Of a DNA stretch of 64,000 bases, positions 26,692 through 35,929 are shown piece after piece. Each line of letters starts with the position of its first letter. Positions within the stretch are counted from its first letter, which is position 1. The notes under the pieces are model-generated. The model had not been told where the DNA came from. It saw nothing but the letters and a program-made list of their open reading frames with translations, and searched no databases. The stretch spans positions 310,001 to 374,000 of the forward strand of contig NZ_JAERRJ010000007.1 of NCBI RefSeq assembly GCF_016741815.1, given 5' to 3'. The stretch comes from Nocardia acididurans. GTDB taxonomy: Bacteria; Actinomycetota; Actinomycetes; Mycobacteriales; Mycobacteriaceae. The translations under genes were made by a program, and so were the position numbers.

Positions 26692-27612
26692 ATGACTTTC
26701 AACGAGGGCCTGCAGATCGATCCGGATCGGGTGTCGTCCGGCGGCGGGCCGGGCATGGGCGGCGGTATCGCGCTCGGCGGCGGCGCGCTGGGCATCATCG
26801 CGTTGATCGCCACACTGCTGCTCGGAGGTGATCCGGGCAGCATTCTCGGCCAGTTCACCGGAGCCGACTCCCAGCAGCAGGGCACCGCGCAGACCCCCGA
26901 GCACTGCAAGACCGGCGCGGACGCCAACAAGTACGTCGACTGCCGCGTGGTGCTGACGGTGCAGAGCCTGGACTCGGTGTGGAACACCGAACTGCCCAAG
27001 CAGACCCGCAAGCGCTACGTCGAGCCCAAGGTGCAGCTGTTCTCCGGTGTCATCAACACCGGCTGCGGGCGCGCCTCCTCGGCGGTCGGCCCCTTCTACT
27101 GCCCCGCCGACCAGACCGCCTACTTCGACACCAGCTTCTTCCAGGAGCTCAAGGACCGCTTCGGCGCGACCGGCGGCCCGCTGGCCGAGGAGTATGTCGT
27201 GGCCCACGAGTTCGGCCACCACATCCAGAACCTGCTCGGCGATCTGGGCCGCGCCCAGCGCGATCCGCGGGGCCCCGAATCCGGCGCGGTCCGCACCGAA
27301 CTGCAGGCCGACTGCTACGCGGGCGTCTGGGCCTACTGGGCCGACAAGCTCCCCGCCCCCGGCTCCAGCGAACCCTTCCTGAAGCCGTTGACCCGCGACC
27401 AGATTCGCGACGCCCTCTCCGCCGCCGCGGCCGTCGGCGACGATCACATCCAGAAATCGTCCGGTGCCCGCGTGAATCCCGAAGCCTGGACTCACGGTTC
27501 TTCCGAACAGCGCCAGAAGTGGTTCCTCGCCGGCTACCAGACCGGCCAGGTCACCTCCTGCGACACCTACAACGCCCGCGACCTGGACAACCCGCCGACC
27601 CTGAAGCTGTGA
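26692..27612 (+). CDS. neutral zinc metallopeptidase (Rv2575/YpfJ-like)
   Basis: This 306-residue protein has a Gly-rich cytosolic head, one membrane segment at about 25-45 and an extracytoplasmic zinc-peptidase-like domain. The zinc motif HEFGH is at 172-176 (VVAHEFGHHIQNLLG) with a downstream ELQADCYAGVWAYW, giving the third ligand. Cysteines at 72, 84, 125 and 137 could pair outside the cell. Function is not known experimentally in most species. It is divergent from aspS, with 188 bp between them. Confidence 0.85.
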   Translation: MTFNEGLQIDPDRVSSGGGPGMGGGIALGGGALGIIALIATLLLGGDPGSILGQFTGADSQQQGTAQTPEHCKTGADANKYVDCRVVLTVQSLDSVWNTELPKQTRKRYVEPKVQLFSGVINTGCGRASSAVGPFYCPADQTAYFDTSFFQELKDRFGATGGPLAEEYVVAHEFGHHIQNLLGDLGRAQRDPRGPESGAVRTELQADCYAGVWAYWADKLPAPGSSEPFLKPLTRDQIRDALSAAAAVGDDHIQKSSGARVNPEAWTHGSSEQRQKWFLAGYQTGQVTSCDTYNARDLDNPPTLKL

Positions 27613-27807
27613 GCCGAGCTCCGGGTGTGCAGCCGCAGACCACTCCACAACCGAGCCCCCGCCGCGCGTAGCCGAATCACACTGTGGAGCAACCGTTCCG
27701 GTGCCGTGCCCGCGTGACGTCGGCGTGCCTTCGGTGACTCGGCGCCGCGCGCGAGGCAGAATCACCGGCGGCGGGCGCGTGCTCGCGAGGGAGCTTGGAG
27801 GCGGTTC

Positions 27808-28440
27808 ATGCGGAGCAACGGCGGGCTGGAACTCGGAAGACCGCGCGGCACAGCGCGTTTCAGCGGCACAGCGCGTTTCGGAGGGACAGCGCGCGCGGTC
27901 GTGGCACGGCGAGTTGCCGCCGCCGTGCTGGCGGGTGTGATGCTCACGGGCACAGGCGGATTCGCCGCCGCTCAGGAACCGGCCGCACCGACCTCGGTCG
28001 CTCCGGTCTCGCCCGTCTCGCCCGCGGCGCCTGCTCCCGCTCCGGTCGCGGTGACCACGCAGTTCATTCTGACCACGCTGCCGAATGCCTGGCAGACGCG
28101 CCTGGATCTGAAGCCGGTGCTGGAGGTGCGGTCGGACGGAACCGCCGTCAAGCGGCCCGATGGCGGCACCCAGGAGATCAACGGCACGGTGCCCGCCGCG
28201 GCACTCGCCGCGGCGGCCAGTGAGATTCGCGCACTCGCCGCCGCGGATATGGGCACGCCGTCGGTCACCGACCAGGGCGCGGTGATTCTCGACTACATGC
28301 CCGCGCCGCCGGATCAGGATGTGCATCTGATCGTCTACGCGCCCACCGTCACCGATGGTCTCACCGAGGAGCAGAAAGCCTCCCGCGCCCGCTTCACCAC
28401 GGTGTTCGACAGTCTGCTCACCGCATTCGTCGCCGCGTGA
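27808..28440 (+). CDS. secreted hypothetical protein
   Basis: A 210-residue protein with a Tat- or Sec-like export region: repeated GTARF segments, then VVARRVAAAVLAGVMLTGTGGFAAAQ with a probable cleavage after AAAQ. A Pro/Val/Ala linker (about 50-72) is followed by a compact domain including QFILTTLPNAWQTRLDLKPVLEVRSDG and a hydrophobic DQDVHLIVYAP strand. I do not recognise the family. The early repeats GTARFSGTARFGGTARA come from short in-frame DNA repeats at 27843-27896. It may start later than ATG 27808. Confidence 0.65.
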   Translation: MRSNGGLELGRPRGTARFSGTARFGGTARAVVARRVAAAVLAGVMLTGTGGFAAAQEPAAPTSVAPVSPVSPAAPAPAPVAVTTQFILTTLPNAWQTRLDLKPVLEVRSDGTAVKRPDGGTQEINGTVPAAALAAAASEIRALAAADMGTPSVTDQGAVILDYMPAPPDQDVHLIVYAPTVTDGLTEEQKASRARFTTVFDSLLTAFVAA

Positions 28441-28445
28441 GTTCC

Positions 28446-28480
28446 CGCTGCGGTCAGCGAGCCGATCGCCGACCGCAGCG
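28446..28480. terminator. hairpin terminator between secreted protein and korB
   Basis: CGCTGCGGTC (28446-28455) pairs with GACCGCAGCG (28471-28480) around a 15-base loop, between two convergent genes. Confidence 0.6.
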
Positions 28481-28485
28481 GATCG

Positions 28486-29565
28486 CTAACTGACGGTCCA
28501 GGTTTCGCGGCCGGTGAGCAGGTGCTGCAGCGAATCCTCGCGCACCGGTTTGCGTTCGGCGGCCGTCTCCAGCTGGGCGCGGACCCCGTCGTCGTAGGTG
28601 GGGCGGGAGACGCTGCGGAAGATGCCCGTGACCACGTGGGAGAGATCCTGTTCGGACAGCCGCGAGAGCGCGTAGGCGTATTCGGGATCCTCGGCGTAGG
28701 CGTCGTGCACCACGATCTCGGATTCCGCGACCGTGTCGGCGCACACCACGCGCATGCCGAAACCCTGTCGCACGACCGCGAATTCACCGTCCGCGCCGAA
28801 GCGGATGGGTTCGCCGTGGTGCAGGCGGATGAGGTGGGATTCGGCGTTCTCCTTGCGGAGCATGTCGAAGGAGCCGTCGTTGAAGATCGGGCAGTCCTGC
28901 AGGATCTCCACGAAGGAGGTGCCGCGGTGTTCGGCGGCGGCGCGCAGCACCTCGGTGAGGCCGGCGCGGTCGGAGTCCAGCGCCCGTGCGGCGAAGGTTG
29001 CTTCGGCGCCCAGCGCCACCGACAGCGTGTTGAACGGATGGTCGACCGAGCCCATGGGCGTGGACTTGGTGACCTTCCCGGGTTCCGAGGTCGGTGAGTA
29101 CTGGCCCTTGGTGAGACCGTAGATCCTGTTGTTGAACAACAGAATCGTCATGTTCACATTGCGCCGCAGGGCGTGGATGAGGTGGTTGCCGCCGATGGAG
29201 AGGGCGTCGCCGTCCCCGGTCACCACCCAGACCGACAGGTCCGGGCGGGTCACCGCCAGACCGGTCGCGATGGCGGGCGCACGGCCGTGGATGGAGTGGA
29301 TCCCGTACGCCTCCAGGTAGTACGGGAACCGGCTCGAGCAGCCGATGCCGGAGACGAACATGAGGTTCTCGCGGCGCAGGCCGAGGTCGGCGAGGAAGCC
29401 GCGCACGGTGGCGAGGATGACGTAGTCACCGCAGCCGGGGCACCACCGCACCTCCTGATCGGAGGTGTAGTCCTTGGCTTTCTGGGGGCCGTCGGCATGC
29501 GGCACGCCGGACAGCCCGGTGAGCCCGAGATCCGTTCCGACGAGCGGGTTCTCCATGATGGTCAT
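28486..29565 (-). CDS. korB: 2-oxoacid:ferredoxin oxidoreductase beta subunit
   Basis: This 359-residue TPP-binding subunit shows RWCPGCGDYVILATV, SGIGCSSRFPYYL, and the TPP/Mg motif GDGDALSIGGNHLIHALRRN followed by NNRIYGLTKGQYSPTS. With KorA it converts 2-oxoglutarate (or a related 2-oxoacid) to the acyl-CoA and reduced ferredoxin. ATG 29565 overlaps the korA stop (ATGA), so the two are coupled. The frame is open upstream, but only this start fits the family. KorAB is an alternative to the 2-oxoglutarate dehydrogenase complex in mycobacteria. Confidence 0.93.
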   Translation of the reverse strand: MTIMENPLVGTDLGLTGLSGVPHADGPQKAKDYTSDQEVRWCPGCGDYVILATVRGFLADLGLRRENLMFVSGIGCSSRFPYYLEAYGIHSIHGRAPAIATGLAVTRPDLSVWVVTGDGDALSIGGNHLIHALRRNVNMTILLFNNRIYGLTKGQYSPTSEPGKVTKSTPMGSVDHPFNTLSVALGAEATFAARALDSDRAGLTEVLRAAAEHRGTSFVEILQDCPIFNDGSFDMLRKENAESHLIRLHHGEPIRFGADGEFAVVRQGFGMRVVCADTVAESEIVVHDAYAEDPEYAYALSRLSEQDLSHVVTGIFRSVSRPTYDDGVRAQLETAAERKPVREDSLQHLLTGRETWTVS

Positions 29566-31520
29566 GACTTGCCCCCTGTGGTGCGGTAGGTCGCCCGCGC
29601 CCGCGCGGCGAAGGCCTTGCTCTGTTCCATCTCGGCGATGGAACCGTCCAGGGCCGCGTCGATCACGCCGACCAGCTCCTGCGCGGAGAAGGCGGTTCCG
29701 GCGACTTTGGTCCACGGCTGGACGTCTACCAGGTATTCGGCGCGGAGCAGCATGGCGAGCTGTCCGCCGTTCATCTCCGGCGCGACGACCGTGCGATACC
29801 GGCGCAGGACGTCACCGAGGTTGGCGGGGAAGGGATTCAGATGCCGCAAATGCGCCTGCGCCACCGGAACGCCGCGCCGCCGGGCACGGCGGCACGCCTC
29901 ACCGATGGGTCCGTAGGAGCTGCCCCATCCGATGAGCAGCAGTTCCGCGCGCCCGTCCGGATCGTCGACCTCGATATCGGGCACGGTGATGCCGTCGATC
30001 TTGGCTTGGCGCAACCGGACCATGAGTTCGTGATTGGCCGGATCGTAGGAGATGTTGCCGCTGCCGTCGGCCTTCTCGAGGCCGCCGATGCGGTGCGCGC
30101 GACCCTTGGTGCCGGGCACGGCGATCGGGCGCGCGAGGGTTTCGGGATCGCGGGCGTAGGGCTGGAAGTCGTCGCCGTCCTCGCCGTCGGCCTCGAATCC
30201 CGGTTCGATGCGCGCCATCTCCGACACCCGCGGAATCGACCACGGTTCGGAGCCGTTGGCGATGGCGCCGTCGGACAGCAGCAGCACCGGTGTGCGGTAG
30301 GTGAGCGCGATCCGCGCGGCCTCGACCGCCGCGTCGAAACAGTCGGCGGGAGAACGCGGTGCGATGACGGCCACCGGCGATTCGCCGTTGCGCCCGTAGA
30401 GCGCCTGCAGCAGATCGGCCTGCTCGGTCTTGGTGGGCAGACCGGTGGACGGCCCGCCGCGCTGCACATCGATGATGACCAGCGGCAGTTCGGTCATGAC
30501 GGCCAGGCCGATGGCCTCGCTCTTGAGCGCGAGACCCGGCCCGGAGGTGGAGGTGACGCCGAGCGCGCCGCCGAGGGTGGCCCCCAACGCCGCACCGATT
30601 CCGGCGATCTCGTCCTCGGCCTGGAACGTAGTGATGCCGAAGTTCTTGTGCTTGCTCAGTTCGTGCAGGATGTCGGAGGCCGGGGTGATGGGATACGTCC
30701 CGAGAAATACCGGCAATCCCGACAATTGGCCCGCAGTGACGAGTCCGTAGGCGAGCGCGGTATTCCCGGTGATCTGCCGATAGGTTCCGGCGGGCAGCGT
30801 CGCGGGAGCGACCTCATAGGTCGTCGCGAACGATTCGGTCGTTTCGCCGTAATTCCAGCCTGCCCGGAATGCGAGGATATTCGCTTCGGCCACATCGGGT
30901 TTGGCCGCGAATTTCTCCCGCATGAACTGTTCGGTGCCGCCGATGGGCCGCCCGTACATCCAGGACAGCAATCCCAGCGCGAACATATTCTTGGCGCGCT
31001 GCCCATCCTTTTTGCCCACACCGGTCGGTTCGGTTGCGGTGAGCGTCAACGACGTCATGGGCACCCGGTGCACCACGAAATCGGACAGAGTGTCATCGGT
31101 GAGAGGGTCGCCAGCGTACCCGACCTTGGACAGATTGCGTTTGGAGAACTCGTCGGTATTGACGATGACCGTCGCCCCGCGCGCCAGATCCTCCAGATTC
31201 GCCTTCAGCGCCGCGGGATTCATCGCCACCAGCACATCGGGCTGGTCACCCGCGGTGAGGATGTCGTAGTCGGCGATCTGGATCTGGAAGGACGAGACAC
31301 CGGGCAGCGTGCCCTGGGGCGCACGGATCTCGGCGGGGAAATTGGGCTGGGTGGCAAGATCGTTGCCGAAGGCCGCGGCCTCGTGGGTGAATCTGTCACC
31401 GGTGAGCTGCATACCGTCACCGGAGTCGCCCGCGAAGCGAATTACGACCCTTTCCAATTTCTCTGTGGCACCGGCCTTTCCAGCCTGAGCCCCAGCGCTG
31501 TCGTCATGCTGCGAAACCAT
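29562..31520 (-). CDS. korA: 2-oxoacid:ferredoxin oxidoreductase alpha subunit (gamma-alpha fusion)
   Basis: This 652-residue subunit joins the gamma domain (residues about 20-210, VIRFAGDSGDGMQLTGDRF) to the pyrimidine-binding alpha domain (about 230-500, TGNTALAYGLVTAGQL, GTYPITPASDILHELSKHKNFGITTFQAEDE). A C-terminal transketolase-like domain begins around ELLLIGWGSSYGPIGEA. This is the usual actinobacterial KorA layout. ATG 31520 starts a two-gene leftward operon with korB. Confidence 0.93.
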   Translation of the reverse strand: MVSQHDDSAGAQAGKAGATEKLERVVIRFAGDSGDGMQLTGDRFTHEAAAFGNDLATQPNFPAEIRAPQGTLPGVSSFQIQIADYDILTAGDQPDVLVAMNPAALKANLEDLARGATVIVNTDEFSKRNLSKVGYAGDPLTDDTLSDFVVHRVPMTSLTLTATEPTGVGKKDGQRAKNMFALGLLSWMYGRPIGGTEQFMREKFAAKPDVAEANILAFRAGWNYGETTESFATTYEVAPATLPAGTYRQITGNTALAYGLVTAGQLSGLPVFLGTYPITPASDILHELSKHKNFGITTFQAEDEIAGIGAALGATLGGALGVTSTSGPGLALKSEAIGLAVMTELPLVIIDVQRGGPSTGLPTKTEQADLLQALYGRNGESPVAVIAPRSPADCFDAAVEAARIALTYRTPVLLLSDGAIANGSEPWSIPRVSEMARIEPGFEADGEDGDDFQPYARDPETLARPIAVPGTKGRAHRIGGLEKADGSGNISYDPANHELMVRLRQAKIDGITVPDIEVDDPDGRAELLLIGWGSSYGPIGEACRRARRRGVPVAQAHLRHLNPFPANLGDVLRRYRTVVAPEMNGGQLAMLLRAEYLVDVQPWTKVAGTAFSAQELVGVIDAALDGSIAEMEQSKAFAARARATYRTTGGKS

Positions 31521-31628
31521 GCGCGTGCATCACTTCCTCGTCGCTGTGAGGTACCAACGCCAAACTACTCCGCCATATTCGCGACACACCCGCGAAGTTA
31601 GCGGTTGCACAAGAAATCTCGGCCGGTT

Positions 31629-32660
31629 TCAGGCGAAAAGAGCCAACTGCCGGTCGGGTGCCGGAGAGTCGCTGACCCGTAGCTCCGGGTTCTCCGGAAG
31701 CTCACTGTCGGTAGGACGCTCGCGGTTCAAACGGTATTTCTCCAGCAGCGGCTCGATACGGCCGCGTAGCCACGCAGAATACTCCGGTGTAACCGAAGCT
31801 CCGCGACCATACAACTGTCGGTAGCGTCGCAGCAGCGCGGGGTGCTCTTCGGCGAGCCACTCGAGGAACCACCCGCGCGTACTGCCGCGCAGATGCATGG
31901 GGAAGGCGGTGACGTGATCGGCCCCGGCGTCGGCGATGGCGGCGAAGAGCTCGTCCAGATGCGCCTTACCGTCGGTGAGGTACGGAATGACCGGAGCCAC
32001 CATGACATTCACGGCGAATCCGGCATCGGCGAGGGCACGCACCAGCTCCAGCCGTGCGCGCGGCGAGGGCGTACCGTGTTCCAGGCTCTTGTGCAGATCC
32101 TCGTCGAGGATGGCGATGGACACCGCCACCTGCACGTCCACCTGCCGCGCGGCCTGGGTGAGCAGCGGCAGGTCCCGGCGCAGCAGGGTGCCCTTGGTGA
32201 GAATCGAGAAGGGCGTGCCGGATTCGGTGAGCGCGCCGATGATGCCCGGCATCAGCCGGTAGCGGCCCTCGGCGCGCTGATAGGGATCGGTATTCGTGCC
32301 CAGCGCAACGGGTTCCCGCCGCCAGGAGCGCTTGTGCAGCTCCCGGCGCAGGACCGCGGCGACATTGGTCTTGACGACGATCTGCGAGTCGAAATCGTCG
32401 CCGGCGTCCAGATCGAGGTACTCGTGCGTGCCGCGCGCGAAACAGTAGCGGCACGCGTGCGAGCACCCGCGCATGGGATTGACCGTCCAGCCGAACGGCA
32501 GGCTGTCGCTGTCGACCTTGTTCAGCGCGGACTTACACAACACCTCGTGAAAGGTGATGCCTTCGAACTCGGGGGTCTGTACGCTGCGTACGAAACCGGC
32601 ACGTTCGAGCCCGGGCAGCGCGCCGTCATCGGCGTCCAAGGTCTGGCTTTGCCACCGCAC
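31629..32660 (-). CDS. radical SAM protein (Rv2578c-like)
   Basis: A 343-residue radical SAM enzyme. The [4Fe-4S] motif is CSHACRYC (C66, C70, C73), preceded by WTVNPMRG. The DPYQRAEGRYRLMPGI segment and AFPMHLRGSTRGWFLEWL help define the Rv2578c group, related to spore photoproduct lyase-like Rad_SAM proteins. The substrate is unknown; repair of DNA damage is suggested by its regulation. Two adjacent GTG codons (32663, 32660) open the frame; I prefer the second, giving MRWQSQ. A LexA-type box lies six to nine bases upstream. Confidence 0.88.
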   Translation of the reverse strand: MRWQSQTLDADDGALPGLERAGFVRSVQTPEFEGITFHEVLCKSALNKVDSDSLPFGWTVNPMRGCSHACRYCFARGTHEYLDLDAGDDFDSQIVVKTNVAAVLRRELHKRSWRREPVALGTNTDPYQRAEGRYRLMPGIIGALTESGTPFSILTKGTLLRRDLPLLTQAARQVDVQVAVSIAILDEDLHKSLEHGTPSPRARLELVRALADAGFAVNVMVAPVIPYLTDGKAHLDELFAAIADAGADHVTAFPMHLRGSTRGWFLEWLAEEHPALLRRYRQLYGRGASVTPEYSAWLRGRIEPLLEKYRLNRERPTDSELPENPELRVSDSPAPDRQLALFA

Positions 32661-32668
32661 CACCCAAG

Positions 32669-32684
32669 TCGAACATGTGTTCTA
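32669..32684 (-). promoter_or_regulatory. LexA SOS box before radical SAM gene
   Basis: TCGAACATGTGTTCTA matches the actinobacterial SOS box TCGAAC-N4-GTTCGA at all arm positions but one. It lies just upstream of the start codon of the radical SAM gene. As I recall, the M. tuberculosis homologue Rv2578c is a LexA target, which supports the call. Confidence 0.65.
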
Positions 32685-32710
32685 GCTCGAAGTCAAGCGA
32701 TACCGCTGTC

Positions 32711-33700
32711 TCACGCGATCTTCAGCGTGTCGGGCTTGACGGTCTGCCCGTTGTAGAAGGCCACCAGATCGCGCACCGTCTCCTTGGCCGGACGCGGCTG
32801 ATAGCCGAGTTCCGTTGCGGCCTTGGCGTGTTCGACGATCGGCGCGGACAGCAGCGCGCCCATGGACGCCTTGGACAGCTTGTCGGTGCCGAAGGCGCGC
32901 CCGGCGGGCTCGAGCACCGGCATCAGCGCGGCGATCACCTTGGGCGAGATCGCGAAGGCGGGCTTGAGCTTCCCGTTCACCTCGGCCGCGAAGCGGGTGA
33001 TCTCCAGCATGTTCACGAATTCGCCGCCGAGCAGGTAGTTCTCACCGGTCTTGCCGCGTTCGCCGGCCAGGATCAGGCCCTTGGCCACATCGCGCACGTC
33101 GACCAGGTCGAAGCCGCCGCCGATCATCACCGGCACCCGGCCGCGCGCGGCATCCCAGATCACCTTGTTGATGCGGGAGTCGCTGTAGTCGATGGGTCCG
33201 TACACACCGGTCGGATTGCAGATGACCGCGTCCAGACCCTCGTCGATCACCTTGCGCAGCTCGATCTCGCCCTGGAACTTCGAGCGGTCGTACACCGGCA
33301 GATCCGGATCGATGGACCGCGGCGCACGCTCGTTGATGCGACCGCCACAGCTGTACTGGTTGAACGCGTGGATGGAGCTGGTGTGCACCATGCGCCGCAC
33401 GCCGACCTCGCGCGCGGCCTCGGCCACGACGCGCACGCCCTCGGTGTTGACCCGCCAGGCCAGATCGTTCTTGTGCGCCAGGGTGATCAGCGCGACCAGA
33501 TGGTAGACGACCTCCGCGCCGTCGAGCACCGTACGCATCGAGGCGGGGTCGAGCACGTCACCGTTGACCCAGGTGACACCGTCCTGGCTCGTGCTGGGCC
33601 GGACGCGATCGATGGCGGTAACCTCGTGACCGCGATCCGTGAGCTGGCGAAGTAGGTTGGTGCCAAGGAACCCGGCGGCGCCGGTGACTGCGACCTTCAT
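32711..33700 (-). CDS. NAD-dependent epimerase/dehydratase, extended SDR
   Basis: This 329-residue extended SDR starts MKVAVTGAAGFLGTNLL (Rossmann GxxGxxG), has HTSSIHAF with the catalytic Ser, and YDRSK as the YxxxK motif. It resembles dihydroflavonol 4-reductase/3beta-hydroxysteroid dehydrogenase-like enzymes. KstR-type sites directly upstream point to steroid or sterol side-chain metabolism, but the substrate cannot be read from sequence. It is divergent from the ESX substrate pair. Confidence 0.82.
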   Translation of the reverse strand: MKVAVTGAAGFLGTNLLRQLTDRGHEVTAIDRVRPSTSQDGVTWVNGDVLDPASMRTVLDGAEVVYHLVALITLAHKNDLAWRVNTEGVRVVAEAAREVGVRRMVHTSSIHAFNQYSCGGRINERAPRSIDPDLPVYDRSKFQGEIELRKVIDEGLDAVICNPTGVYGPIDYSDSRINKVIWDAARGRVPVMIGGGFDLVDVRDVAKGLILAGERGKTGENYLLGGEFVNMLEITRFAAEVNGKLKPAFAISPKVIAALMPVLEPAGRAFGTDKLSKASMGALLSAPIVEHAKAATELGYQPRPAKETVRDLVAFYNGQTVKPDTLKIA

Positions 33701-33713
33701 GGCATGAAGAATA

Positions 33714-33744
33714 TAGAACTTGTTCTAATTTGCAACACGTTCCA
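33714..33744 (-). promoter_or_regulatory. double KstR-like operator
   Basis: Two 14-bp sites: TAGAACTTGTTCTA (33714-33727), a perfect palindrome, and TGCAACACGTTCCA (33731-33744). Both fit TNNAACNNGTTNNA, the KstR operator. Their centres are 17 bp apart, 14-44 bp upstream of the epimerase start. Confidence 0.7.
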
Positions 33745-33855
33745 GTTTGAGCCGGGGGTCGGTTCAGGGGTGCGAGAACCAGCCAAGATCGAGAGCTGGA
33801 CGGCCGGTGGGATATATTCGGCACCGCATGTCCATGACGATTTGGGGGGCACCAG

Positions 33856-34167
33856 ATGGCGAACAATTTTTCGCTCGAAGGCGATGAGGTCCGGGCTGCG
33901 GCAACCACCATCAACGGGCTGGCCGTAGACATCTCCGGGGCGGGTAACGGCGATGTCGCCAAGAACGTGGCCAGCATGACCCCCGTGTTCGGCGTCATCG
34001 GGGCCGATTTCCTGGCCAGCTTCGCGGTCGCGGAACTGCTGCACAACAAGGACGTCAATGCCCTGGCGAGCAAGTTCACCGCGTTGAGCGAAACCGCCAA
34101 CAACACCGTCACAGCGGTCGAAACCGAGGACACCGACCAGGCAGCGCAGATCGGAGCGCTGGGATGA
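33856..34167 (+). CDS. EspC-like type VII secretion target
   Basis: A 103-residue helical protein of the EspC/DUF2580 type: F-x-L near the start, EVRAAATTINGLAVDIS, then IGADFLASFAVAELLHNKDVNALASKFTALSETANNTV. The family's ESX signal near the C-terminus is usually YxxxD/E; here the matching region is VETEDTDQAA, with no Tyr. It has an RBS-like GGGGGG just before ATG 33856 and overlaps the next gene (ATGA). No ESX core genes (EccA-E) are in the window. Confidence 0.72.
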   Translation: MANNFSLEGDEVRAAATTINGLAVDISGAGNGDVAKNVASMTPVFGVIGADFLASFAVAELLHNKDVNALASKFTALSETANNTVTAVETEDTDQAAQIGALG

Positions 34168-35762
34168 AGCCCCTCGATTCCGGCGTGATCGGCGCCAACA
34201 CCCCCAGCACCCCGGCCGCCGCGCCGCTGCCCACCACGACCGATCTGCGGGTGGGCGGTAACGGCGCGTTCGCCGACCTACCGCTGGGCCAGCTGCCCGC
34301 GGAGATGGAGCCCACCGAGGCTCCGGCATTCGTATTGTCCCGCAAGGAGTTCGAGCAGAACGGCGGCTCCGCGATGGGCGGCGGCCTGCCCTCCGGGCTC
34401 GGCGGCGGCAACTCCGACAACACCTACGCCGCCTCCGTGCTCGACGGTGCCATCTCCCCCGTCGTCAGCGGCGCGAACAGCGTGTTCTCCGGCGCCCAGG
34501 CGGCGCTCACCAATGCGCAGACCGCTGTCACCAACGCACAGACCGCGGTGAACAACATCCCGGCCTCGGTGGATGCCGCGCAGGCCGCGCTGCTGCAGGC
34601 CGCCGCCGACGGCATCACCATCCCGGCCGTGTCGACCGAGTCCATCGACGCCGCGCTGCAGAACCTGAACCTGACGTCGCTCACCGACCTGCAGGCCCTG
34701 TTCACCCCCTTCCAGGAAATGCTGAGCAGCTTCGGCTCCGGCATCCTGAGCAGCTTCAACCCGGCCACGCTGCTGAGCCAGGGTTCGACGATCATCCAGA
34801 CCGCGCTGTCGACGGGCAGCAGTGTGCTGTCGAATCTGTCGTCGGTCTGGGAGGGCGATTCCTCCACCTCGGCGCAGAACACCGGTCAGCAGACGGTCGC
34901 CAACGGCGAGACCACCACGGTGCAGAACGGCTTCGACCTGTCCGCGATCACCGAGCAGGCCGCCGCCGCCGTGCAGACCGGCAATATTCAGCTCACCGGG
35001 ATCGTGAACAACTTCATCGCCCAGGCGTCGGCCCTGGTTCCGCTGGCGGTCACCCCCGTCGGCCAGGCCGCGCTGATCGCCTCGGCCACCGAGAATCTCA
35101 CCGCTGCCGCCTCGGTGGTCAACACCACCCGCGGCACTCTCGCCGGTTACACCGGCCAGGTCAACACCATGATCAGCCAGCTGCTGGGCACCAACGGCCT
35201 CAATGCCTCCGAGGTGAGCCAGGCCCTGGTCTCCAGTGGCGAGGATCTGCTGACGGGCGCGCAGTCGCTGCTGTCGAACACCACCACCGACGACAACACG
35301 ACCAATAACAACAACCCGGGCACCGACAACCCTGTGCTCACCGACACCACCACCGACGACGACACCACCGCGGCCGGAGTCGGCAGTGGTGGTGGAGGCG
35401 GCGGGGGCGGCGGTGGTGGTGGCGGCGGCCTGGCCTCGGTCCCCGGCGGCCACGGCTCCTCGATCCCCGGCGGCACGGTCGCGGGCGCGAGCTCCCCCTT
35501 CGGCTCCGGCACGACCGCCGCGAGCACAGGTTCGGGCACCGGCACCTCCGGCTTCATGGGCTCCCCCGCCGCCGGCGCGCGCGGTGGCGCGGGCGCGGGC
35601 GACGGCGAATTCGCCCGCAACGTCGAACTCGTCAACGAGGAGAACACCCGCGAGTTGCTGGGCGAGGTCCCCAAGACAGTCCCCGACGGCGTCATCGGCG
35701 GCCGCTTCGCCAGCGCGGGCACGCCCGCCGAATCCACCTCGGAGAACACCGAGCGCACCTGA
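34164..35762 (+). CDS. large Ala/Thr/Gly-rich ESX-associated protein
   Basis: A 532-residue protein with no signal peptide. The N-terminal part is disordered; the middle (about 90-375) is Ala/Ser/Thr-rich helical, with repeated AQTAVTNAQTAV and the WEG-like VWEGDSSTSAQNTGQQ near 230. A Thr/Asp/Asn-rich acidic linker (about 374-405) precedes a run of 14 glycines (about 411-424), then a Gly/Ser tail ending in an ordered-looking ELVNEENTRELLGEVPKTVPDGVIGG. The pair with the EspC-like gene recalls the EspC-EspA layout. It is probably exported by an ESX system encoded elsewhere. Confidence 0.65.
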   Translation: MKPLDSGVIGANTPSTPAAAPLPTTTDLRVGGNGAFADLPLGQLPAEMEPTEAPAFVLSRKEFEQNGGSAMGGGLPSGLGGGNSDNTYAASVLDGAISPVVSGANSVFSGAQAALTNAQTAVTNAQTAVNNIPASVDAAQAALLQAAADGITIPAVSTESIDAALQNLNLTSLTDLQALFTPFQEMLSSFGSGILSSFNPATLLSQGSTIIQTALSTGSSVLSNLSSVWEGDSSTSAQNTGQQTVANGETTTVQNGFDLSAITEQAAAAVQTGNIQLTGIVNNFIAQASALVPLAVTPVGQAALIASATENLTAAASVVNTTRGTLAGYTGQVNTMISQLLGTNGLNASEVSQALVSSGEDLLTGAQSLLSNTTTDDNTTNNNNPGTDNPVLTDTTTDDDTTAAGVGSGGGGGGGGGGGGGGLASVPGGHGSSIPGGTVAGASSPFGSGTTAASTGSGTGTSGFMGSPAAGARGGAGAGDGEFARNVELVNEENTRELLGEVPKTVPDGVIGGRFASAGTPAESTSENTERT

Positions 35763-35793
35763 TCAGAGCAACTGCTCCACCCGTGACAGAGGT

Positions 35794-35836
35794 GATGCCG
35801 CGGTAACCGGTCGGGTATCCCGGTCACCGCGGCATC
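35794..35836. terminator. hairpin terminator, ESX pair / SDR
   Basis: GATGCCGCGGTAACCGG (35794-35810) pairs with its near-complement (35820-35836, one mismatch) around a nine-base loop, between convergent genes. Confidence 0.65.
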
Positions 35837-35929
35837 GGTGGAGGCCGAGAGCGGCTGTACACCCCGCGGGCTCGACCACCGTTCGTGGCGCTCTCTCGTG
35901 GCGAGCGCGCGGAACAGAGTATTGAGGCG

